NCBI GenBank assembly: GCA_934101115.1
Contig: CAKOPW010000019.1
Span: 1-21,936 of the forward strand
Length of the DNA: 21,936 nucleotides
From: an uncultured Bacilli bacterium
GTDB lineage: Bacteria; Bacillota_I; Bacilli_A; RF39; UBA660
Direction: 5' to 3'
Shown: positions 15,075 through 21,003 of the stretch, piece by piece
Layout: each line of letters opens with the position of its first letter
Position numbering within the stretch: the stretch's first letter is position 1
Notes under the pieces: model-generated
Seen by the model: only the letters and a program-made list of their open reading frames with translations
The model's database searches: none
What the model was told of the DNA's origin: nothing
Position numbers and translations under genes: made by a program

Positions 15075-15374
15075 TTAACCTACGATTTTTTTAACAACAA
15101 GTTTTGTATATGGTTGTCTATGACCTTTAGTATTACGATATTTTTTCTTAGGTCTATATTTGAATACAACAACTTTTTTAGCTTTACCATGTTTTTCAAC
15201 ACTACATTCAACTTTAGCACCATTTACATATGGAGTACCAATTTTATCTCCAACAGCTAATACAGTATCGAATGTAATATTTTTTCCTGCTTCAGCATCT
15301 AGTTTTTCAACATAGATAACATCACCTTCAGAAACATAATATTGTTTTCCACCTGTTACGAATATTGCTTTCAT
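15075..15374 (-). CDS. rplU: Large ribosomal subunit protein bL21
   Basis: Component of the 50S subunit that binds 23S rRNA. The 99 residues start MKAIFVTGGKQYYVSEGD, and include the FDTVLAVGD block and the basic KYRPKKKYRNTKGHRQPYT segment that marks L21. Length is normal. ATG 15374 is preceded by AAGGAGG. It is first of rplU-prp-rpmA, behind a consensus promoter and a structured leader of about 100 bases in which autoregulation is expected. Confidence 0.97.
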   Translation of the reverse strand: MKAIFVTGGKQYYVSEGDVIYVEKLDAEAGKNITFDTVLAVGDKIGTPYVNGAKVECSVEKHGKAKKVVVFKYRPKKKYRNTKGHRQPYTKLVVKKIVG

Positions 15375-15474
15375 TACTCTAACCTCCTTATAAATTTTTT
15401 GAAGACACGCCTTTAAGGTACTAATAATAGTTTATAAACCTTTTTAGTGCGGTTTGTAATGAACACTTACAAAC
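15375..15474 (-). promoter_or_regulatory. Structured 5' leader of rplU, candidate L21 leader
   Basis: The predicted transcript starts near 15474, at the base of a perfect hairpin GTTTGTAA (15474-15467), loop GTGTTCA, TTACAAAC (15459-15452). It continues with CCGCACT, which could pair with AGTG at the loop edge, and a second stem AAGGT...ACCTT enclosing ACTA-ttat-TAGT. A GGCGTG motif precedes the AAGGAGG site. Position and architecture fit the ribosomal L21 leader family of Firmicutes, where the ribosomal protein controls its own operon; identity was not checked against a model. Confidence 0.55.
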
Positions 15475-15480
15475 ATCTAA

Positions 15481-15509
15481 ATATTACCAAATATTCAAGC
15501 TTATGTCAA
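15481..15509 (-). promoter_or_regulatory. Sigma-A promoter for rplU-prp-rpmA
   Basis: Minus-strand TTGACA (15509-15504), a 17-base spacer and TAATAT (15486-15481). The predicted start falls at the first hairpin of the leader. Confidence 0.85.
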
Positions 15510-15577
15510 TTTAAATCGGCATATATAAGCCAAATACCATCTATTTATAGCATAAATTGTTTAAAAAATAATAATAT

Positions 15578-16783
15578 TTATTTATCATTTAATAACCAAT
15601 CTATAACATTTATTTTAGTTATTCCGTCATAGTCAGCTTCTAAATCCATATCTAAAGTTAATAAATACTTAGGATAATGATCACCTGTTTTTTGAAGTGA
15701 TTTTAATTCTCTTTCTAATACTGCTTCATCTCTAACAGATAAAGCAACTTGATAATATTTTAATCCATCTCTATTTTCACATACGAAATCGACTTCTAAA
15801 TCATCTACTTTTCCAACATATACCTTGTATCCTCTTCTTAATAGTTCTAAATAAACTATATTTTCCAATATATGTCCCATATCACTGTCGGCTTTTTTAC
15901 CTAATAAATAACTTCTAAGGCCTTGATCTACAACATAATATTTATAGTCTCTTGCAAGTAAACTTTTGCCTTTTACGTCAAACCTCTCAGCTTTATATAT
16001 TAAAAAACTATCTATAAAAGCAGAAATATAGTTTTCAACGGTATGATTACTTGTTGATATTCCTTTACTAGTAAGAGTATCACTTATTTTTTTTGTTGAT
16101 ATTGGACTTCCAATGCTATCAAACATAAATTTTAATATACTTTCTAAAAGCATTCTATCTGTAATATTGTTTCGTGTTATTATATCTTTATAAACTATTG
16201 TAGTAAAAATTCCTTCTAAATAAGTATCCAAATCATTTGGATTGTCTTGCAATATTGGAATATTTCCAGGCATTCCACCATTTCTCATATAATCTAAAAA
16301 ATATTCATAATTACTTTTTTCTTTATTTGGAAAAGCACTTAAATATTCTTTAAAAGAAAGCGGTAACATTTTTATTTCAACATATCTTCCAGATAACAAC
16401 GTCGCAAGTTCACCAGATAAAAGGTATGCATTTGATCCTGTTATATAAACGTCAATATTTTTCTTTATATATAAACTATCAACTGCTTTTTGAAACATCG
16501 GAACATTTTGAACTTCATCTAAAAAAACATAGTATTGTTTTTTAGAATCAATTTTTTTAATTATATAGTCATAAAGTTCTTTATAGTCTTCAAAACTATA
16601 CATAACATCTTCCAAATTTATACTAATTATTTGATCTTCATCTACGCCAATTGACTTTAAATAATCTATAAATAGTTCAAATAAAGTAGATTTTCCACAT
16701 CTTCTTATTCCTGTAACTACTTTTATTAAATCTTTATCTTTAAATCTTTTTAACTGTTCTAAATATTCTTTTCTCTCTATCAT
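15578..16783 (-). CDS. AAA+ ATPase with C-terminal DUF4143 domain
   Basis: A 401-residue member of the AAA_14/DUF4143 group. It has Walker A GIRRCGKST (25-33), Walker B YYVFLDE (84-90), a sensor ITGSN (114-118) and an SGRY arginine (131-134). A winged-helix-like stretch (about 226-270) precedes a C-terminal region with E307, EVDF (330-333) and YQV (344-346), which fits the PD-(D/E)XK-like nuclease fold described for DUF4143; the usual Lys of the last motif is Q345, so catalytic activity is doubtful. The physiological role of this family is not established. Start ATG 16783 follows GAGGTG. The gene sits between spoIVFB and rplU, where the conserved Firmicute order has nothing, behind its own promoter and a set of upstream repeats. 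Acquired gene is likely. Confidence 0.9.
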   Translation of the reverse strand: MIERKEYLEQLKRFKDKDLIKVVTGIRRCGKSTLFELFIDYLKSIGVDEDQIISINLEDVMYSFEDYKELYDYIIKKIDSKKQYYVFLDEVQNVPMFQKAVDSLYIKKNIDVYITGSNAYLLSGELATLLSGRYVEIKMLPLSFKEYLSAFPNKEKSNYEYFLDYMRNGGMPGNIPILQDNPNDLDTYLEGIFTTIVYKDIITRNNITDRMLLESILKFMFDSIGSPISTKKISDTLTSKGISTSNHTVENYISAFIDSFLIYKAERFDVKGKSLLARDYKYYVVDQGLRSYLLGKKADSDMGHILENIVYLELLRRGYKVYVGKVDDLEVDFVCENRDGLKYYQVALSVRDEAVLERELKSLQKTGDHYPKYLLTLDMDLEADYDGITKINVIDWLLNDK

Positions 16784-16803
16784 AGTTTTTCACCTCTGTA
16801 TTA

Positions 16804-16832
16804 AGTATATACTAAAAGTACAAAGTTATCAA
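16804..16832 (-). promoter_or_regulatory. Sigma-A promoter for the AAA+/DUF4143 gene
   Basis: Minus-strand TTGATA (16832-16827), a 17-base spacer and TATACT (16809-16804). The -35 overlaps the start of the upstream repeats. Confidence 0.7.
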
Positions 16833-16884
16833 GTTTTGGAAATATTTTTCCAAAAGTAGTCAATTTTACCAAGTTTTGGAAATG
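16830..16884. repeat. Direct and inverted CAAGTTTTGGAAAT repeats
   Basis: CAAGTTTTGGAAAT occurs at 16830-16843 and 16870-16883, 40 bases apart. Within the first, TTTTGGAAA (16834-16842) pairs with TTTCCAAAA (16847-16855), a perfect nine-base inverted repeat around a 4-base centre. The set lies immediately upstream of, and overlaps, the promoter of the AAA+/DUF4143 gene. It may be an operator. Confidence 0.65.
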
Positions 16885-16888
16885 TATA

Positions 16889-17617
16889 CTAATTACTAAA
16901 ATAATTATTTAAAGCTTTATATTCTTCTATATAAGTGTTTCCATATTTAATATAATTATTTTTACATTTATAAATACTAAATAAATTATCAACATATTTA
17001 TCTTTTTTATAGACATAACTATATAAATGTCTTTCAAGCAAGAATTTATTATATAAATAATTTATATATAAAACATTTCTTACATTTAAAAAGTATAGAA
17101 AGACAAATATATAAATATTCTTTGTATAAAAGAAAAATAGAAATATAAAAATAAATGAGATGATATAAGAAATATTTATTACTTGTTTATATTTAATAAA
17201 TCTTTCTATTAAAGATAAGCTTATTTTATAACCATCTAGAGGATTTATTGGTAATAAGTTAAAAATAATTAAACTAATATTTAGTTTATAAAATATTTGA
17301 TAACTATAACTACTACTATAAGGAACTATTTTAAGTAAAATAAGCTGCATTAAAATACCAGATATACTTATTAAAAACAAATGATTACTTTTAATATTTA
17401 AATTTATATTGGTATCTATTATTCCTCCAGTTGGAAGTATTGTAATTGAGTTTATTTTATATCCAAGGATTTTTATCATTATTACATGACCTATTTCATG
17501 CATAAACATTATAGATAAAAAAATAACTAAGTAATTTATATAACCGGATAAAATAAGCAATATATAAAATACTAAAGTTAACATATTAAATGAAATCTTC
17601 ATAGTTATAATACTCAT
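16889..17617 (-). CDS. spoIVFB: SpoIVFB-like intramembrane metalloprotease (M50)
   Basis: Site-2 protease family; in Bacillus it cuts pro-sigma-K during sporulation. The 242 residues have several membrane helices, the zinc motif HEIGH (40-44) and the second metal motif NPLDG (125-129), both intact. Start is uncertain: ATG 17617 overlaps spoIVFA by 32 bases and has only a weak AAAG upstream; ATG 17602 gives MKISFN, which lines up better with the N-terminus of known SpoIVFB, and ATG 17584 is also possible. Its operon partner upstream is the SpoIVFA-like regulator, as in the canonical cluster. The C-terminal 80 residues are rich in Tyr, Asn and Lys. With mature sigma-K not visible here, the substrate is unknown. 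Confidence 0.85.
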   Translation of the reverse strand: MSIITMKISFNMLTLVFYILLILSGYINYLVIFLSIMFMHEIGHVIMIKILGYKINSITILPTGGIIDTNINLNIKSNHLFLISISGILMQLILLKIVPYSSSYSYQIFYKLNISLIIFNLLPINPLDGYKISLSLIERFIKYKQVINISYIISFIFIFLFFFYTKNIYIFVFLYFLNVRNVLYINYLYNKFLLERHLYSYVYKKDKYVDNLFSIYKCKNNYIKYGNTYIEEYKALNNYFSN

Positions 17618-18110
17618 TATCTTTACTTATAGTTAAATAAAAATAATTTCCTAAAGTACTTCCTATAATCGTATTTTTTTCTATATAATCATACATTTTA
17701 ACATTGATATTTTCTATATTACTAAAAGTATAATCAAAGCCATCATCACTTCTTATAATGACACTCATACCTAGATCATCAATATCACCAATAAATGTTA
17801 CTACTCCATTTTCTAAAGAATTTATTACATAATTATTATCCGTAATAAATTTATATGAATTATTTACTTTTTCTACGCTTTTATATTCTAGTTTTTCACT
17901 TACTACAAAATGTTCTTTATTAGTAATTCTTCCAAGTATCTTATTTGTTTTACTTCTAATATAAGTAAAATCTATTGAATTATCAAAAACAATAGATGAT
18001 ACTTTTTTATATAAAGAATCATTATTAAGAAGTAAAAATAATATTAAAAAAATTATAATTGAAAAAATAGTTCGTAATAATAAACTATTTATGTATTTTT
18101 TTTCTTTCAT
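17586..18110 (-). CDS. spoIVFA: SpoIVFA-like membrane protein with degenerate M23 domain
   Basis: Regulatory partner of SpoIVFB in spore-formers, holding it in the forespore membrane. The 174 residues have an N-terminal membrane helix (about 11-28), a variable middle, and a C-terminal beta-rich domain resembling an M23/LytM fold: ENGVVTFIGDIDDLGMSVII (99-118) and DGFDYTFSNIENI, then NYFYLTIS. The zinc ligands of active M23 peptidases (HxxxD and HxH) are absent, as expected for SpoIVFA-type proteins. ATG 18110 follows AGGAG at good spacing and lies within the end of the mreD gene (26-base overlap), so the start is well supported. The position directly between mreD and spoIVFB settles the call. 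Confidence 0.75.
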   Translation of the reverse strand: MKEKKYINSLLLRTIFSIIIFLILFLLLNNDSLYKKVSSIVFDNSIDFTYIRSKTNKILGRITNKEHFVVSEKLEYKSVEKVNNSYKFITDNNYVINSLENGVVTFIGDIDDLGMSVIIRSDDGFDYTFSNIENINVKMYDYIEKNTIIGSTLGNYFYLTISKDNEYYNYEDFI

Positions 18111-18450
18111 AAGCTTCTCCTACATAATTATATTTATAAAAATATAATAAAATGATTAAAAGAAGGTTTATAAAATATGAATTTAAATCATTTGAAATAA
18201 TGAAATAATAAAAAGTAAAAGTAGAAATATACATAAGTAAATTAAACCTAGCATATTTAAATAAAACTTTGTCAACTAAATACATTATAAAAAATGAGAA
18301 TATTAAAAATAGATTAGGATTCATAATACTTAGTATAAGACATGAAAATATAAATGAAATTATATCCATAAAGTGAATTCGCATTAAAAATAAAGTGATG
18401 TTTATTCCTGTTAAAGAAAATATTAAAGTATCAATAATAATAAAGATCAT
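18085..18450 (-). CDS. mreD: Rod shape-determining protein MreD-like
   Basis: Small integral membrane protein of the elongasome. The 121 residues are almost wholly hydrophobic with about four to five helices, shorter than typical MreD (about 160-170), so one helix may be lost. Sequence conservation is low in this family; the call rests on the hydropathy and on its place directly after mreC and before spoIVFA. ATG 18450 comes one base after the mreC stop (TAATATG), with TAGGTTAA as the likely ribosome site. It overlaps the spoIVFA gene by 26 bases. mreB, the usual third partner, is not in this block. Confidence 0.7.
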   Translation of the reverse strand: MIFIIIDTLIFSLTGINITLFLMRIHFMDIISFIFSCLILSIMNPNLFLIFSFFIMYLVDKVLFKYARFNLLMYISTFTFYYFIISNDLNSYFINLLLIILLYFYKYNYVGEAYERKKIHK

Positions 18451-18451
18451 A

Positions 18452-19111
18452 TTAACCTACCACATATAAATAGTTGATATTATTAAAATCAACATCACTT
18501 TTTACATATAATATTTTTTCAATGTCAGTTATTTTAATATCAGCAACTTTTCCAATATATATTTTTTCTTTAACTTCACCTAAAGTTGATGTATAAACAG
18601 AATCATTTATTGATACATCATCATAATTAGATATATTTTTTATAACTAAATATCCTGATTCGTATCCACTTAAAGTTCCATAAGATGAATTTATATTAAC
18701 GGATAAATTTTTAACTCCTGTTAAGAGAGTTGCATCACTTACTTTATCTTTAACAGATTTAACAAGACCAACTAAACCAAATTCATTTATAAGAATATCA
18801 TTTACTTTAATGTTATCCGTATTAAATATTCTTATTTCATCACTTGTATAACTTAATCTATAAGACATACGAGTTAAAGAATAATCATAATTTGCATAGT
18901 TTTTTAAATTAGTTATACTTTTTAATTCTTGTTCAAAATATTCACATTTTTCTTTTAAAATATTGTTTTCAGTTACTAAATTATTATTTTCTTTTTTCAC
19001 ACTTGTATTTATCAATCCAAATAGATAAAAAATGTTATTTCTAAATATAAAAATAAACAAAAAAACAATAAATAATATAATTGTTTTAAAATATAGCTTT
19101 GAATTCGTCAT
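18452..19111 (-). CDS. mreC: Rod shape-determining protein MreC
   Basis: Periplasmic-side scaffold of the elongasome that activates PBP2/RodA. About 219 residues: one membrane helix (about 7-26), a coiled-coil stretch (about 33-60, NNNLVTENNILKEKCEYFEQ), then the beta-rich MreC core with DIL (113-115), NEFGLVGLVKSV, YGTLSGYESGYLVIKN and SVYTSTLGEVKEKIYIGKV. That order of GLVG, GTLSGY and (T)S.LG...P..IGKV blocks is the MreC pattern. I prefer ATG 19111 (MTNSKLYF), since AGGAG lies 13 bases upstream and the N-terminus matches MreC; ATG 19135 has no ribosome site. The gene overlaps the radC end by 26 bases. Confidence 0.88.
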   Translation of the reverse strand: MTNSKLYFKTIILFIVFLFIFIFRNNIFYLFGLINTSVKKENNNLVTENNILKEKCEYFEQELKSITNLKNYANYDYSLTRMSYRLSYTSDEIRIFNTDNIKVNDILINEFGLVGLVKSVKDKVSDATLLTGVKNLSVNINSSYGTLSGYESGYLVIKNISNYDDVSINDSVYTSTLGEVKEKIYIGKVADIKITDIEKILYVKSDVDFNNINYLYVVG

Positions 19112-19766
19112 AGAAACTATAGTACTCCTCTCCATTTGTAATTATATGGTCAAGCAATGGTATTCCTAGCATATATCCACTTTGAATAAGTTTTTCAGTT
19201 ATATTTTTATCTTCTTCACTTGGTAATACATTTCCAGATGGGTGATTATGCATTACAACAACCGCGCTTGCTTTAGCTTTAATAGCTTCCAGAAATACTT
19301 CTCTAGGATGAACAATGGACGCATTATTGGTTCCTATAAATAATATTTTATAATTTATAAGACATTTTTTATTATCTAAAAAAATTGCTAAGAACTTTTC
19401 TTGATTTTCATTTATAAAAAATTTTTTAAAGACTTCATGAATTTTTTCTTTATTTGATAAACTCATATTAACTTTGGCTTCCTTAGTATAAACTCTTTTA
19501 CCAAGCTCAATACTTGCAAGAAGCGTGATAGCTTTAACGGGACCAACACCTTTTATATTAGAAAGTTCTCTTACTCCTAAAGATGATAAATCATTAATGG
19601 ATTCAATATTATTTAAGATATTAATTGAAACTTCTTTAACTGAAACATCTTTTATTCCATTTCTTAAAATAATACTTAATAAATCAACATTGCTTAGATT
19701 TTCTACTCCGTATTCCAGCATTCTTTCTCTAGGTTTTTCACATTCTGGTAAATCTTTTATTAACAT
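19086..19766 (-). CDS. radC: RadC family JAMM/MPN-domain protein
   Basis: Conserved protein once linked to DNA repair, role still unsettled. The 226 residues have an N-terminal helix-hairpin-helix region (LSNIKGVGPVKA, 68-79) and a C-terminal MPN domain with the metal motif HNHPSGNVLPSEED (173-186: H173, H175, S177 and D186). The opening block PRERMLEYGVENLSNVDLL is typical. Length is normal. ATG 19766 has GGAGGT upstream, overlapping the end of the SPOR gene. It is at the head of the mre block, the same place as in Bacillus. Confidence 0.95.
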   Translation of the reverse strand: MLIKDLPECEKPRERMLEYGVENLSNVDLLSIILRNGIKDVSVKEVSINILNNIESINDLSSLGVRELSNIKGVGPVKAITLLASIELGKRVYTKEAKVNMSLSNKEKIHEVFKKFFINENQEKFLAIFLDNKKCLINYKILFIGTNNASIVHPREVFLEAIKAKASAVVVMHNHPSGNVLPSEEDKNITEKLIQSGYMLGIPLLDHIITNGEEYYSFYDEFKAIF

Positions 19767-19768
19767 AA

Positions 19769-20191
19769 CTATACCTCCGAATATATACTTATTAGTTTTT
19801 TATTTAACTCAGAAAAAGCAATTTCTGATGTTGTATTTTTCATAAGTTCTTCATATTTTGTAAGTTCATTTTTGTAGTTTTCACTTGCTCCTACTTCTTT
19901 AATGTAATAGTAAATCTTTTTATGATCTAAACAATTTATCATTTTATTGATATTAGCTTCATCTCTTAAAACAGAGTAATAAACATAAAAGTAACCATTT
20001 TCATTTATCACTTTAGCATCATATTTTTGAGCTAAATCAACTGCCGATGATTCTTCCTTAAATGCACCTAATTGAAAGGCTTTAAGAGATGTATTTGTAC
20101 TTATCACAGGAACTTCCGTCTTAGCGTTAAAAAAGTATGATATTGCAATTGCAAAAAAAGAACCTAAAAGAATCATAAATATATTTTTCAT
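19769..20191 (-). CDS. SPOR-domain membrane protein
   Basis: A 140-residue protein with a short N-terminal helix (about 2-20) and a SPOR domain (about 36-100): LKAFQLGAFKEESSAVDLAQ, then AKVINENGYFYVYYSVLRDE and a closing IYYYIKEV. SPOR binds peptidoglycan with denuded glycan strands at septa or spore envelopes. The C-terminal 40 residues are helical and unassigned. ATG 20191 has GGTGAT at 4 bases; TTG, GTG and ATG codons just upstream are poorer. Two bases separate its stop from the radC ATG, so it is translationally coupled and likely the first gene of the whole radC-mre-spoIVF transcript. A SPOR gene ahead of radC is a plausible cell-envelope link. Confidence 0.8.
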   Translation of the reverse strand: MKNIFMILLGSFFAIAISYFFNAKTEVPVISTNTSLKAFQLGAFKEESSAVDLAQKYDAKVINENGYFYVYYSVLRDEANINKMINCLDHKKIYYYIKEVGASENYKNELTKYEELMKNTTSEIAFSELNKKLISIYSEV

Positions 20192-20207
20192 CCACATCAC
20201 CAATTAA

Positions 20208-20215
20208 AATATATC
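20208..20215 (-). promoter_or_regulatory. Possible extended -10 promoter for the SPOR-radC-mre operon
   Basis: Minus-strand TGA-TATATT (TATATT at 20213-20208), an extended -10; no convincing -35 at the right spacing. It is the only candidate between the terminator and the SPOR gene. Confidence 0.35.
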
Positions 20216-20249
20216 AAACCAGTATTAAAATATTTGTCGAAAAAGAGCA

Positions 20250-20280
20250 TAAAAAAACATAAATAGCAAAGTATCTATGT
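20250..20280 (-). terminator. Intrinsic terminator after the P-loop kinase-like gene
   Basis: Minus-strand ACATAGATA (20280-20272), loop CTTTGC, TATTTATGT (20265-20257), then T-tract. Nine-pair stem with one wobble, just after the stop codon. Confidence 0.8.
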
Positions 20281-20281
20281 A

Positions 20282-20914
20282 TTATTTTTCTTTTTCTATA
20301 AAATTTATGAAGTGATTTAATTTAGGTAAATCTTTTAAATAAAAACGATAAAATTCGTATGTCATACGTTTTACATATTTTAATTTATCTTTTAAAGTTT
20401 TGTTTCCAACATTACCTCTTTTGTAACTTTGAAAAAATGATCTAAAAACTGATGTTCTTTTTATTATAAATGGAAATTTTGAAAGGAATTCTTGATCACT
20501 TTTACAAAACATATCGCTTCCTTCATAAATAAAAAGATTATCAGCATGTTCTAAAGCGTAATCAATTATTACTTTATCAAATTTTTTTCGATATTCCTTT
20601 TTTTCTTCTTTTGATAGATTGGATTTGCGCCACTCATTGTTAAGAAAATATTCTTTTGTTTCTGGATATTTTTCTTGAAATAAATTTACAAAAAACTTAC
20701 TTGTTTCATCATCATAACAGTCACTCCAAGCTAAATAATCTTGGATTATTACTGTGGCATTATACTCTTTACCAAGTTTTCTTGCTAATGTTGATTTTCC
20801 TGATCCAACTAATCCAGTTATTAGCAAAATATTAGTTTTTTTACCATAATCTTCTAAGTTATGTTTATAGTCTTCTTTAGTTTTAAAAAAATGTACTTTA
20901 ATTTTGTTTTTCAT
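20282..20914 (-). CDS. P-loop NTPase, small kinase-like
   Basis: A 210-residue protein of the kinase-like P-loop class. Walker A is GLVGSGKST (34-42) after a strand NILLIT. A possible acidic residue in IIQDYLAW follows, and LFIYEGSD (about 125-132) fits the second nucleotide-binding strand. The later R-K-R-rich segment (SYKRGNVGNKTLKDKLKYVK) could be a lid. Its substrate is not evident; relatives act on nucleosides, sugars or topology-modulation functions. Start ATG 20914 has AGGAAG 8 bases upstream; a GTG three codons earlier is less likely. It is a single-gene unit with an extended -10 promoter and its own terminator. Confidence 0.75.
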   Translation of the reverse strand: MKNKIKVHFFKTKEDYKHNLEDYGKKTNILLITGLVGSGKSTLARKLGKEYNATVIIQDYLAWSDCYDDETSKFFVNLFQEKYPETKEYFLNNEWRKSNLSKEEKKEYRKKFDKVIIDYALEHADNLFIYEGSDMFCKSDQEFLSKFPFIIKRTSVFRSFFQSYKRGNVGNKTLKDKLKYVKRMTYEFYRFYLKDLPKLNHFINFIEKEK

Positions 20915-20939
20915 ATTCAACACTTCCTAATACTATTTT

Positions 20940-20948
20940 AGTATAACA
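20940..20948 (-). promoter_or_regulatory. Extended -10 promoter for the P-loop kinase-like gene
   Basis: Minus-strand TGT-TATACT (TATACT at 20945-20940). No strong -35 at exact spacing; the upstream region is the T-rich end of the preceding terminator. Confidence 0.5.
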
Positions 20949-20963
20949 TGAATTCTTATCAAT

Positions 20964-20989
20964 AAAAAACTACTAAGAAAGTTAGTAGT
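20964..20989 (-). terminator. Intrinsic terminator after the DUF6273-like gene
   Basis: Minus-strand ACTACTAA (20989-20982), loop CTTTC, TTAGTAGT (20976-20969), then TTTTT. Perfect eight-pair stem about 14 bases after the stop codon. Confidence 0.85.
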
Positions 20990-21003
20990 AAAATAGTTGT
21001 GAA

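Noticed and set aside
15452..15474. Hairpin read as a terminator of the AAA+/DUF4143 gene
   Set aside because: No T-tract follows and it sits downstream of the rplU promoter; it fits a leader structure better. No clear terminator for the ATPase gene was found.
15447..15632. Plus-strand open frame across the rplU leader and promoter
   Set aside because: It overlaps a strong minus-strand promoter and structured leader, has no ribosome binding site and no protein-like composition.
15578..16783. IstB/transposase helper or phage defence ATPase
   Set aside because: C-terminal part fits DUF4143 with a winged-helix region; no partner transposase or effector gene is adjacent.
16830..16884. Possible CRISPR or insertion-sequence end
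   Set aside because: Only two direct copies with one 26-base gap, no cas gene, no transposase, and no matching target duplications.
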